A stretch of DNA of 7,119 bases from DATDCY01 sp031406795 [NCBI: Candidatus Rokuibacteriota bacterium] (GCA_031406795.1 JANOHV010000026.1:1-7119), one strand, 5' to 3'; shown: positions 1 to 6,372, numbered from the stretch's first letter. Made by a program: numbers and translations. Notes: generated by a model from the letters alone, not told the origin.

Positions 1-927
1 CATCTCGAGCACGGTTTCCTTGGTCAGCGGGCGGCTGCCGACCATGACCTTCGGCTTGCTGCCCTCCTTCGCCGCGGCCACCGCCTTGCGGAAGCCGGCG
101 AGGTCGAGCCGGTACCGCCCGTAGATCTGGTGGGCCTCGGCGTCGGCAACCCGAATGCGCTGCGCCGCGGTGCGCAGCTGGTTCACGAAGCGCTCGACCT
201 GGGCGGGGTTGATCTTCAGGGCCCACATGGCCTTGAGCAGGTTCTGCCGGGTGGACTCGTGCTCGCGCGTCGCGCGCTGGCGCTCCTTGGTCGCGAGGCT
301 CTTGTCGCGCAGCTTTTCGTTCAGGCTCTCCACCCGCCGCGCCAGCTTTTCGATCACCTTGAGCTTGACGGCGACCTTCTCCTTGTGCGTCGCCTCGAGC
401 TGCTCGAGTTGCTCGGGCTCCTCGGTGTCCAGCGCCATCAGCTCGCGCACGCGGATCTGGTCGGCGTCGAGGCGCCCGCGCCACGCCATGACCTCGGCGA
501 GCACGCAGGGCAGCTGGGAGATGATGTCGAGCACGGTCTTGCGACCCTCCTCGATGCGTTTGGCGATCTCGACTTCGCCCTCGCGGGTGAGCAGCGGCAC
601 GGTGCCCATCTCGCGCAGGTACATCCGCACCGGGTCGTCGGTCTTGCCGATGGCTCCGGGAGTCAGGTCCAACTCAGGTCCCTCGTCGTCGGTCGCGGCC
701 TCGTCCTTCTCGCCGCGCAGCCGCAGCCGCCGGAAGTGCGCAGCCTCCGAGGAGTCGATCAGCTCGATGTCCTCTTCGCCGAACATGACGACGATGTTGT
801 CGATCTGGTCACCGTTGATCACCTCCGGCGGCAGCATGTCGTTGACCTCGTCATAGGTCAGGAAGCCCTTCTCCTTGCCGATGTCGATCAGCTGCTTGAC
901 CTGGTCCGACCCTTCCTTCTTCTGCAT
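1..927 (-). CDS. rpoD: RNA polymerase primary sigma factor RpoD (sigma-70), N-terminal part, cut by window edge
   Basis: This is the housekeeping sigma factor, which binds core RNA polymerase and recognises -10/-35 promoters. The window holds 309 codons from the start. Residues 1-60 match region 1.1 (KQLIDIGKEKGFLTYDEVND, then an acidic stretch MFGEEDIELID). Residues 97-128 are region 1.2, with DDPVRMYLREMG followed by VPLLTREGEVEIAKRIEEG. Residues about 130-309 are the charged helical non-conserved region. Regions 2-4 lie beyond the left edge, so the gene is truncated by the window, not broken. The ATG at 927 is chosen because AAGGA (935-939) lies 7 bases upstream and region 1.1 begins at once. 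It follows dnaG by 88 bp on the same strand, the usual dnaG-rpoD order, and is probably co-transcribed with it. The form of regions 1.1/1.2 resembles Desulfuromonadota proteins, from memory rather than a search. Confidence 0.96.
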   Translation of the reverse strand, partial: MQKKEGSDQVKQLIDIGKEKGFLTYDEVNDMLPPEVINGDQIDNIVVMFGEEDIELIDSSEAAHFRRLRLRGEKDEAATDDEGPELDLTPGAIGKTDDPVRMYLREMGTVPLLTREGEVEIAKRIEEGRKTVLDIISQLPCVLAEVMAWRGRLDADQIRVRELMALDTEEPEQLEQLEATHKEKVAVKLKVIEKLARRVESLNEKLRDKSLATKERQRATREHESTRQNLLKAMWALKINPAQVERFVNQLRTAAQRIRVADAEAHQIYGRYRLDLAGFRKAVAAAKEGSKPKVMVGSRPLTKETVLEM

Positions 928-952
928 TCCGTCGTCCTTTCCGTGAAAGCTC

Positions 953-965
953 GCGGCTTCGCCGC
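953..965 (-). other. Small GC hairpin in the dnaG-rpoD spacer
   Basis: On the minus strand GCGGC-GAA-GCCGC forms a perfect 5-bp stem closed by a GAA loop. It lies between the dnaG stop (1016) and the rpoD ribosome binding site (935-939). No T-tract follows, so it is not a convincing intrinsic terminator. In E. coli an RNA processing site lies between dnaG and rpoD, and a small stem here could play a similar part in uncoupling the two messages, but that is speculation. Short GC palindromes are also common by chance at this base composition. Confidence 0.25.
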
Positions 966-1015
966 CGCCCTTCTCAGCGTCTTGTCAGACCTTGCGTTTC
1001 TCTCGGTTGTCCCGA

Positions 1016-2785
1016 TCAGACCGTGCCGGGCGTGCGCAGGCCCTGCTTGATCGTGAGCAGCCGCTTGACCAGTTCGGGGTTGGCTGCAGCCTCGGGACTG
1101 CACAACTGCTGCTGCACCAGGCGGCTCTCGCGGTCCTGGCGGCGCTTGCGGATGCACGCGAGGCACTCCCGCGCCGCGCGCCGCGCATCTTCGTCCTCGG
1201 CCATGGGGCCCGGGTCCGCCAGCAGGGCTGTGGCCAGCCGCGTCTGCCGCTCGTTGTCGAACTGCAGCCGCCCGGCGAGGCCCTCCGCGCCGCCGCGATC
1301 GAGCAGCGCGATGATCTGAGCCACAATGGCGCGGCAGTCCTCGTTCTCGATCTCCTGGAGGTCGATGCTCCCGCGAAGTTCGCTCGCCAGCGCCGGGTGC
1401 GCGAGCAGGGCCTGCACGAGCCAAGTCTCCTCGGCGCGCGGACGCTCCGCCGCCGGCCGGGGCGGCGGGGCGGCGGCACCGGCTGCCGGTCCCGCGTCGC
1501 CCTTGCCCCCGAGCCCGCGCACTTCCGACCAGAGGACCTCTTCCTTGACGCCGAGGCGCTGTGCCGAACGGGCGAGATAGTCGGCCTGCGCCACGCGATC
1601 GCGCACCTTCGCGAGCAGGGGCACCGTTTCGCGGACGGCCGCGACCTTCCCCTCGATGGTGTCGAGGCGGTGCTCCTGGACCGTGCGCCGCAGGAAGAAA
1701 TCCATCAGGTCCTCGGCCTCCGCCACCAGCCCGCGGAATGCCGCCACCCCCTGCGCGCGGATGAAACTGTCGGGGTCGGCGCCATCCGGCAGCTGCACCC
1801 CCCGGGCGAACAGCCCGTTGGTGACGAACACCTCGAGGCTGCGCTTGGCGGCGCGGATGCCGGCGGCGTCGCCGTCGAAGACGACCACCCAGCGCTCGGC
1901 GAACCGGCGCATCAGCGCGGCGTGCCCATCGGTGAGCGCGGTGCCGGAGGTCGCGACCACATTCGTCACACCCGCCTGGACGGCGGTGATCAGATCGAAG
2001 TAACCCTCGACGATGAGGCCGACGCCCTCGCGGCGAATGACATCCTTGGCCCGATGCAGCCCGTAGAGGACATTGCTCTTGTGGTACAGCGGCGTCTCGG
2101 GCGAATTGAGGTATTTCGGCTCGCCCTCCGCGAGCAGGCGCCCGCCGAAGGCCACCACCCGGCCGGCGACATCGTGGATCGGGAAGACCACCCGCGCGCG
2201 GAAGCGGTCGACGGCGCCTCCCGTTTCGCGCTGGGCCGAGAGCCCGGCCTGGAGCAGCTCCTGCTGGGTAAACCCCTTCGTGATCAAGTCGCGGCCGAGG
2301 GTGTCGCGGCCGGGAACCGCCCAGCCGATGCCGAACTCTTCGCGAGTGGCGACGGTTATCGAACGGCGTTCGAGATAGGCGAGCGCCTGGCGGCCCGGGG
2401 GGCCGAGGAGATTGACCTTGAACAGGCCGGCTGCAGCGGCGTTCGCCTCGAGCAGACGCTCCTTGAGGCCCTTTTCCTCGGGCCGGCCGGGCGCGTACTC
2501 GGGAAGGGAGATCCCCCGGCGCGCCGCGAGAAAACGCACGGCCTCGGGAAAGCTCAACCCCTCGCGCTTCATGACAAAACCAATGACATTGCCGCCCTCG
2601 CCACAGCCAAAACAGTGGAAAATCTGTCGCTCCTGATTCACCGTGAAGGACGGCGTCTTCTCGCCGTGAAAGGGACACAGACCCAGGTAGTTGCGGCCGC
2701 TCTTTTTCAGGGAGACGTAGTCGGAAACGACGTCGTAAATGGGATTTGCACCCCTGACCTGCTCGAGTAGGTCCTCTGAAAACAC
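1016..2785 (-). CDS. dnaG: DNA primase DnaG
   Basis: Primase makes the short RNA primers for lagging-strand synthesis and acts at the fork with the DnaB helicase. The protein has 589 residues, close to E. coli DnaG (581). The N-terminal CHC2 zinc-binding domain has C37, H40, C58 and C61 (LCPFHGEKTPSF, then HCFGCGEGGN). The RNA polymerase core contains YLNSPETP (225-232). The TOPRIM motifs are EGYFD with catalytic E260, and FDGDAAG with D304 and D306 for metal binding. A Pro/Ala linker (about 427-450) leads to a C-terminal region (about 451-589) in the place of the helicase-interaction domain. The GTG at 2785 is preferred because family proteins begin with a FSEDLLEQ-like sequence directly after the initiator and GGGGAGG lies upstream. 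The frame stays open to 3085, but that extension overlaps the preceding gene and looks non-coding. It has its own promoter and runs into rpoD. All catalytic residues that I can check are present. Confidence 0.97.
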   Translation of the reverse strand: MFSEDLLEQVRGANPIYDVVSDYVSLKKSGRNYLGLCPFHGEKTPSFTVNQERQIFHCFGCGEGGNVIGFVMKREGLSFPEAVRFLAARRGISLPEYAPGRPEEKGLKERLLEANAAAAGLFKVNLLGPPGRQALAYLERRSITVATREEFGIGWAVPGRDTLGRDLITKGFTQQELLQAGLSAQRETGGAVDRFRARVVFPIHDVAGRVVAFGGRLLAEGEPKYLNSPETPLYHKSNVLYGLHRAKDVIRREGVGLIVEGYFDLITAVQAGVTNVVATSGTALTDGHAALMRRFAERWVVVFDGDAAGIRAAKRSLEVFVTNGLFARGVQLPDGADPDSFIRAQGVAAFRGLVAEAEDLMDFFLRRTVQEHRLDTIEGKVAAVRETVPLLAKVRDRVAQADYLARSAQRLGVKEEVLWSEVRGLGGKGDAGPAAGAAAPPPRPAAERPRAEETWLVQALLAHPALASELRGSIDLQEIENEDCRAIVAQIIALLDRGGAEGLAGRLQFDNERQTRLATALLADPGPMAEDEDARRAARECLACIRKRRQDRESRLVQQQLCSPEAAANPELVKRLLTIKQGLRTPGTV

Positions 2786-2796
2786 CCCTGGCCTGT

Positions 2797-2803
2797 CCTC
2801 CCC
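2797..2803 (-). promoter_or_regulatory. Shine-Dalgarno sequence of dnaG, deciding the GTG start
   Basis: The minus strand reads GGGGAGG, with 11 bases between it and the GTG at 2785. This is somewhat long but acceptable, and it supports GTG over upstream candidates. The GGGG part can also pair with CCCC near the 5' end of the predicted transcript: CCCCG at 2800-2804 and CGGGG at 2815-2819 on the plus strand form a 5-bp inverted repeat with a 10-base loop. Translation of dnaG might therefore be damped by leader structure. That folding is inferred and is weak evidence. Confidence 0.6.
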
Positions 2804-2822
2804 GCTTGCCGCGCCGGGGCTA

Positions 2823-2850
2823 AATATAGGGATCGACAGGAAAAAAGCAA
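2823..2850 (-). promoter_or_regulatory. Sigma-70-type promoter of dnaG(-rpoD)
   Basis: On the minus strand TTGCTT (2845-2850) is separated by 16 bp from TATATT (2823-2828). Each hexamer matches the consensus (TTGACA, TATAAT) at 4 of 6 positions. The stretch is strikingly AT-rich within very GC-rich surroundings and lies in the gap between the AIM24-family stop codon (2859-2861) and the dnaG start. Transcription would begin near 2816, giving a leader of about 30 bases that contains the dnaG Shine-Dalgarno sequence. This suggests that dnaG-rpoD is transcribed independently of the two upstream genes. Confidence 0.65.
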
Positions 2851-2858
2851 GCGAAACG

Positions 2859-3661
2859 TCAGCGGTCGCCTCCGAGAAGGCTGCCGAGTCCGCCGAGGAC
2901 CGAACCCTCCTCGCGCCCGCCGCGCACAACCCCCGGCACCGCCGCGACGATCCGGTTCGCCATCCGCGAGAGGGGTAGAGATTGCAGCCAGATCTTCCCG
3001 GGACCCGTGAGCGTCGCGAAGAAGAGCCCCTCGCCGCCGAAGATCGCCGACTTGACGCCTCTGACCATCTGGATGTCGTAGGCAACCGAGGGCTGGAAGC
3101 CGACGATGCAGCCGGTGTCGACGCGCAGATTCTCGCCCGCGTTCAACTGGCGCTCCATCAGCATCCCCCCGGCGTGAATGAAGGCCCAGCCGTCGCCCTG
3201 AAGCCGCTGCATGATGAAGCCCTCGCCGCCGAAGAGTCCGATCCCGAGCTTCCGTTGGAAGGCGATGCCGATACTCACGCCCTTGGCGGCCGCGAGAAAG
3301 GCGTCTTTCTGCACGATCAGCTCCCCGCCGAGATCGGCGAGGTGCACCGGGACGATGCGTCCCGGGTACGGCGCGCCGAAGGCGACGCGGCGCTTGCCGG
3401 CGGCGCGGTTCTGGAAGACGGTCATGAAGAGCGACTCGCCGGTCAGCAGGCGCTTGCCGGCGCCCATCAGCGCGCCCATGAAGCCGCCGCCCTGCTGCTG
3501 CGCCGAGCCGTCGCCGAAGATGTCTCCATCTCGACGCCGTCCTCCAGGTACATCATCCCGCCCGCCTCGGCGACGACCGCCTCCTGAGGATCGAGTTCGA
3601 TCTCGACGTATTGCAGATCCTCGCCGTAAATCTTGTAGTCGACTTCGTGCATCGCGTTCAC
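2859..3661 (-). pseudogene. AIM24 / TIGR00266 (DUF124) family protein, interrupted by a one-base frameshift
   Basis: This family has a TRAP-like beta fold and no established bacterial function; eukaryotic AIM24 is mitochondrial. Two frames carry one protein. From the GTG at 3661 the first frame encodes 47 family-like residues, including [18 protein letters not shown] and GVEMET. It then degenerates, while the next frame picks up at [10 protein letters not shown] and continues to the stop at 2859. Later features are KRLLTGESLFMTVF, VSIGIAFQRKLG, FGGEGFIMQ, DTGCIV, FGGEGLFFATL and a glycine-rich tail. One missing base between 3521 and 3522 (probably ACC ATC reduced to AC ATC) explains the break. 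Restoring it gives 267 residues, the expected size. Both halves are otherwise well conserved, so a sequencing or assembly error, or a very recent mutation, is more likely than old decay. AAGGAG lies 6 bases before the GTG. The ATG at 3652 is an alternative start. The nitroreductase ends 17 bp upstream, so the two are probably one operon. Confidence 0.88.
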
Positions 3662-3667
3662 GAGCAA

Positions 3668-3673
3668 CTCCTT
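3668..3673 (-). promoter_or_regulatory. Shine-Dalgarno sequence of the AIM24-family gene, with overlapping minigene
   Basis: The minus strand reads AAGGAG, 6 bases before the GTG at 3661, which favours that start over the TTG at 3667 and the ATG at 3652. The site lies inside a six-codon frame: an ATG (3676-3678) overlaps the nitroreductase TAA stop as TAAATG, and its TGA (3658-3660) overlaps the GTG start as GTGA. This tight arrangement would allow translational coupling between the two genes. Whether the minigene is translated cannot be told from sequence. Confidence 0.6.
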
Positions 3674-3678
3674 TCCAT

Positions 3679-4500
3679 TTACCGCCAGGTGATTGCCGGC
3701 TCGCGCCGGGCCGGGAGACGATGGTACCGATACCGTGGCTCGCCGACCAGCAGCGCGCCGTTGAAGACGTCGCCCGCGGGAAGCGCCAGCGCCTGCTGCA
3801 GCGGCGGCCAGTGCAACGCCGCGCGGTGCAGATACCCGGCCCAGCAGGCGCCCAGGCCGTGCGAGGGCGCCGCCAGTTCGAGGTACGCGAGCGCCAGCGT
3901 GCAGGCGCTCGGGGCCGTGACATCGTCCTTGGGTGCGTGAGCCACGATCAGGTGCGGCGCGGCGCGGCAGATCATGTCGCCACCGGCATCCCAGGCGTCG
4001 ACGAGGCGATCGAGCGCGAGCGCGCGTCCGACCTCCGGTCGCGCGGCGCAGATCGAGCGCATCCAGTCGATCACGTGCCCGGCGAGCGCGCGCACCGGCT
4101 CGCGCCCCGAGATCACCAGCCAGCGCACCGGCTGGCTGTTGCGCCCCGAGGGCGCATAGCGCGCGGTGCGGATCAGCCGCGCGAGGCGCCCCTCCCCCAC
4201 CGCGACATCCTTGAAGACACGGACGGAGCGGCGCGAGCGCAGAAAGTGTTCAACCTCTTCGGGGGACAGGCGCCACTCGGGCTGGACCGGGGGGCACTCC
4301 TCGGCCGGCATCGTGTCGAGCGAACAGGCGCCATAGGGACAGGCCGCGACGCAGTGACCGCAGCAGATGCACAGCTGCGCGAAACCCGGGATCGCCTCAG
4401 GCGGGGCATCCTCGCCGCGCGTCAAGATCCCGACCGGGCAGACGGCGACGCAGATCCCGTCCCGGCGGCACTTCTTCTCATCGACTATGAAGTGGCTCAA
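3679..4500 (-). CDS. Nitroreductase-family flavoprotein with N-terminal two-cluster ferredoxin domain
   Basis: This is a likely FMN-dependent oxidoreductase fed electrons through its own iron-sulfur domain; the substrate is unknown. It has 273 residues. Residues 1-62 form a bacterial ferredoxin domain. The first motif is C11-x2-D14-x2-C17-x3-C21-P, with Asp where the second Cys usually stands. The second is C44-x2-C47-x2-C50-x3-C54-P, with extra cysteines at 46 and 59. The nitroreductase fold follows from about 80: RSRRSVRVF (88-96) is the usual FMN phosphate-binding motif and APSGRNSQP (116-124) the second flavin-contact region. The C-terminal half contains [17 protein letters not shown], typical of the family. 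The TTG at 4500 is chosen because GGGGAGG lies 5 bases upstream and [11 protein letters not shown] is a natural ferredoxin beginning. The frame is open to an ATG at 4626, but that extension has no family character. Similar fusions are common in anaerobic Desulfobacterota and Clostridia. No signal peptide is seen, so it is probably cytoplasmic. Confidence 0.9.
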   Translation of the reverse strand: MSHFIVDEKKCRRDGICVAVCPVGILTRGEDAPPEAIPGFAQLCICCGHCVAACPYGACSLDTMPAEECPPVQPEWRLSPEEVEHFLRSRRSVRVFKDVAVGEGRLARLIRTARYAPSGRNSQPVRWLVISGREPVRALAGHVIDWMRSICAARPEVGRALALDRLVDAWDAGGDMICRAAPHLIVAHAPKDDVTAPSACTLALAYLELAAPSHGLGACWAGYLHRAALHWPPLQQALALPAGDVFNGALLVGEPRYRYHRLPARREPAITWR

Positions 4501-4505
4501 GCATT

Positions 4506-4512
4506 CCTCCCC
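4506..4512 (-). promoter_or_regulatory. Shine-Dalgarno sequence of the nitroreductase, deciding the TTG start
   Basis: The minus strand reads GGGGAGG with 5 bases to the TTG at 4498-4500. An ATG (minus strand, 4501-4503) overlaps this spacing in another frame, but it encodes only eight codons and lies too close to the site. The inverted-repeat arm at 4513-4520 abuts the site on its 5' side, so a leader hairpin could affect its access. Confidence 0.65.
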
Positions 4513-4569
4513 GGCAGCCGGTGGACGGCTGCCATTTCGGGCTCTGAGTGTATACCAGGATGGCAGCCG
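4513..4569. repeat. Nested inverted repeats (three GGCAGCCG arms) upstream of the nitroreductase
   Basis: GGCAGCCG at 4513-4520 is a perfect inverted repeat of CGGCTGCC at 4526-4533, with a 5-base spacer. The second arm, extended to CGGCTGCCAT (4526-4535), is also a perfect 10-bp inverted repeat of ATGGCAGCCG at 4560-4569, with a 24-base spacer that encloses the candidate -10 TATACA. The middle arm can therefore pair with either neighbour. The elements could be operator half-sites for a dimeric regulator, or alternative RNA hairpins in the nitroreductase leader. Only the 4513-4533 hairpin would be in a transcript started from the candidate -10. Confidence 0.55.
4549..4554 (-). promoter_or_regulatory. 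Candidate -10 element of the nitroreductase operon
   Basis: The minus strand reads TATACA within GGTATACAC, an AT-rich island in GC-rich surroundings and the only good leftward -10 candidate in this intergenic region. A leader of about 40 bases would result. The expected -35 position holds only a weak CTGTCG-like sequence, so an activator may be needed or the call may be wrong. Confidence 0.3.
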
Positions 4570-4639
4570 CGCGCGACAGCAGCGCCCAAAGACGAGCTGC
4601 GGCTCGCCGGCAGCGGTCGAAGCCATGATTCCGCCGCGA

Positions 4640-4668
4640 TTGACAGCCGCAGACCCGGCGCCGACAAT
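4640..4668 (+). promoter_or_regulatory. Sigma-70-type promoter of the membrane-protein gene, placed for a near-leaderless transcript
   Basis: A perfect TTGACA (4640-4645), a 17-bp spacer and GACAAT (4663-4668, 4 of 6 matches to TATAAT) precede the ATG at 4680. Only 11 bases lie between the -10 and the ATG, so transcription would start about 5 bases before the start codon. No Shine-Dalgarno sequence is evident, which fits this geometry. The G in place of the first -10 T weakens the call. Confidence 0.5.
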
Positions 4669-4679
4669 CCGCGGGACTC

Positions 4680-6338
4680 ATGCACAGAAACGGGACGGAC
4701 ACCCCCGGCAGGTCGAGACACCTGCTGTTCGGCGCGCTGCTCGCGGCGCTGCTGCTGCTCAGAAATCCGGGGAGTCTGCTGCACCCGCGGTTCTGGGCCG
4801 AAGATGGGACCCTGTTTTTCCAGGAAGCCTTCAACCACGGCTTCCTCGCAACCATCCTGCAGCCCGCCTCCGGCTATCTCCACACGTTTCCCCGATTCGT
4901 GGCCGGTTTGTCGCTGCTGCTGCCGCTGGAGCAGGCCCCCCTGGTGTTCGCCATCGCCGCCTTTCTTCTCCAGCTCCTCCCGGCGCTTTACCTGCTCGGC
5001 CCGCGCATGGGGCGACACATCCCGTCGTTCGCCGGACGGGCCGCGGCGGCGCTGCTGTATGTCGCGGTGCCGGCGTCGTACGAGACCCACGTGAACCTGG
5101 CCAACGCCCACTGGCATCTGGCCCTGGCCTGCGTCTGCATGCTCGTCGTCTCACCGGCCGCGGGGGCCCTGACCCGATCACTCGAGACTTTGGCCCTGCT
5201 CGTGTTCTCCCTGACCGGACCGTTCTCGATGCTCTTCCTGCCACTCGTCGCGCCCCGGCTTCTTGCTGCCGTCAAGGGCGCGCCGCGGGATCACCGTCTG
5301 ACGCCGGCCTTGCTCATCGCGGGCGGCGCGGCGATTCAAGCGGGGGTCGCCCTGAGCAGCGCGAGGGTCGGCGCCGGCGCCTCCTCCTTCGGCTACCTGT
5401 CTTCCCAGGAACTGATGACCGTCGTTTCCATGCATGCGTTCTTCAACCCCCTGCTCGGCATCGAGGGTCTTTCCCGGGTCGCCGACTTCCTGCCGCCCGC
5501 CGCATACGGACTGGGTATTCTGGGGCTCGCTTTTCTTGCCTTCGTCGCCATCCGGGATCGGGTCCGGCCGCTGCTGCTGCTGCTCTATCTGGGCGCTCTG
5601 TCCATTGCGTTGTGGTGCGTCTTCCCGCTGAATGACCCGAGAATCTGGCTCAACCCCCGGTCCGGTTCCCGCTATTTCCTGTTCGCCTGCCTGTTCGTAC
5701 TGCTGACATCGTTGCACCTGGCCCGCTGCGCCCCGCCGCTGCGGGTGATCGGACTGCTGCTTCTCGGGGTTGCCGTAGTCGTCGGGATACCCGCGGATTT
5801 CAGCCATCCCCGGCAACCCGACATCCGCTGGGCGGATCAGGCGGCGGTGTTCCGGTCGCTCCCGGCAGGGTCGGATTTCTCCATACCCGTCGTGCCGCTC
5901 TTCCACCCGGGGATGGTCCTGCACAAGAGCACGTCGCTCCGCTCGCCGTCCCCGCTCTCCCGGCTGCGGCCCCTGCAATCGCAGACCCCGTCTTCCTTCA
6001 GCATCACGCGTCCGAAGCGGGTCAGTCTGAACGAGACGACGAATGCCACCCACCTCAGGGTCGACGGCTGGGCGACCGACGGCGCGGTCACGAAGCCCGC
6101 CGGAGGGGTTTTCGTGATGATCGACGGGAAGCTCTTCCCCGCCGTTTACGGACTGCCGGCGGACAGCGGGAGCGGGGCGGGTTCGTGCCCGGACTGCGTC
6201 TTTACCCGGTTGATCCCCATCGCCGAGATCGGTCCGGGCTCGCACACGGTGTCGATCGTCGTGCTGACCCGGGACCGCGATGCCTACTACCTGCCCGCGC
6301 CGCCGCAATCCTTCGCCACCAGCCGGTTCTTCCCCTGA
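4680..6338 (+). CDS. Polytopic membrane protein, GT-C glycosyltransferase-like, with C-terminal soluble domain
   Basis: A 552-residue protein that I cannot assign to a named gene. Hydrophobic segments lie at about 14-28, 71-82, 87-107, 118-132, 146-160, 168-198, 207-226, 274-291, 296-315, 331-348 and 354-371, giving roughly 9-11 membrane spans. After the first span comes FWAEDGTLFFQEA (38-50) with acidic pair E41-D42, followed by GYLHTFPR (65-72). An acidic pair in the first extracytoplasmic loop is typical of GT-C enzymes using polyprenyl-phosphate sugars. NPRSGSRYF (325-333) resembles a conserved motif seen before a late span in such proteins. Residues about 380-552 are soluble, with beta-rich motifs VDGWATDG (461-468) and FVMIDGKLFPAVYG (478-491) and a CPDC pair (503-506); this part is probably outside the membrane. 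A role in cell-surface glycosylation is inferred. The ATG at 4680 is the first start after the in-frame stop at 4641. mpl follows after 44 bp. Confidence 0.85.
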   Translation: MHRNGTDTPGRSRHLLFGALLAALLLLRNPGSLLHPRFWAEDGTLFFQEAFNHGFLATILQPASGYLHTFPRFVAGLSLLLPLEQAPLVFAIAAFLLQLLPALYLLGPRMGRHIPSFAGRAAAALLYVAVPASYETHVNLANAHWHLALACVCMLVVSPAAGALTRSLETLALLVFSLTGPFSMLFLPLVAPRLLAAVKGAPRDHRLTPALLIAGGAAIQAGVALSSARVGAGASSFGYLSSQELMTVVSMHAFFNPLLGIEGLSRVADFLPPAAYGLGILGLAFLAFVAIRDRVRPLLLLLYLGALSIALWCVFPLNDPRIWLNPRSGSRYFLFACLFVLLTSLHLARCAPPLRVIGLLLLGVAVVVGIPADFSHPRQPDIRWADQAAVFRSLPAGSDFSIPVVPLFHPGMVLHKSTSLRSPSPLSRLRPLQSQTPSSFSITRPKRVSLNETTNATHLRVDGWATDGAVTKPAGGVFVMIDGKLFPAVYGLPADSGSGAGSCPDCVFTRLIPIAEIGPGSHTVSIVVLTRDRDAYYLPAPPQSFATSRFFP

Positions 6339-6343
6339 CGGAA

Positions 6344-6372
6344 TTGACATCCGGCGTCCCCCCGCAGAGAAT
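6344..6372 (+). promoter_or_regulatory. Sigma-70-type promoter of mpl, placed for a near-leaderless transcript
   Basis: A perfect TTGACA (6344-6349), a 17-bp spacer and GAGAAT (6367-6372, 4 of 6 matches to TATAAT) lie in the 44-bp gap before mpl. Ten bases separate the -10 from the ATG at 6383, so transcription would begin about 4 bases upstream of it. The arrangement copies that of the preceding gene. mpl has no clear Shine-Dalgarno sequence. Read-through from the membrane-protein gene is also possible. Confidence 0.5.

Larger units (their letters stand above)
4501..4679. other. Divergent intergenic region between the nitroreductase and membrane-protein genes
   Basis: This 179-bp region separates two divergent genes and should hold both promoters. 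Rightward, a TTGACA/GACAAT pair lies just before the membrane-protein ATG. Leftward, TATACA (4549-4554, minus strand) is a possible -10, with no good -35 upstream of it. The left half carries the repeated GGCAGCCG arms described separately. A small stem CGAGC-tgcg-GCTCG lies at 4593-4606. No RNA gene or convincing small coding frame is visible. Confidence 0.6.

Noticed and set aside
888-2678. Long open frame on the minus strand (about 596 codons) overlapping dnaG in another frame, and similar plus-strand frames at 130-1050 and 992-2770
   Set aside because: The translations are Arg/Pro/Gly/Ala or Leu-rich with no domain signal. They overlie dnaG and rpoD, whose domains are unmistakable. High GC content lowers stop frequency in alternative frames.
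2862-2900. Intrinsic terminator between the AIM24-family gene and dnaG
   Set aside because: No stem followed by a T-tract in the minus-strand direction is present. The T-run on that strand near 2841-2846 belongs to the dnaG promoter spacer.
2786-3085. Upstream extension of dnaG to 3085
   Set aside because: It would overlap the C-terminal third of the AIM24-family gene and read through the dnaG promoter. The residues are unlike any primase N terminus.
3515-3530. Programmed ribosomal frameshift in the AIM24-family gene
   Set aside because: There is no slippery heptamer and no obvious downstream stimulatory structure, and I know of no recoding in this family. A one-base error or mutation is simpler.
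4501-4626. 42-residue N-terminal extension of the nitroreductase from an ATG at 4626
   Set aside because: It has no ferredoxin or signal-peptide character. It would place the Shine-Dalgarno sequence and the inverted repeats inside the coding region, and the TTG at 4500 has a well-spaced GGGGAGG.
3211-5094. Plus-strand open frame of about 627 codons crossing the AIM24-family gene, the nitroreductase and the intergenic region
   Set aside because: It is antisense to two recognisable genes, is of low complexity and Arg/Pro/Ser-rich, and spans the divergent promoter region. It is a GC artefact.
5178-6350. Minus-strand open frame of about 390 codons opposite the membrane-protein gene, and 6287-6967 opposite mpl
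   Set aside because: Both are charged, repetitive translations lacking motifs. The plus strand encodes clear membrane spans and Mpl signatures.
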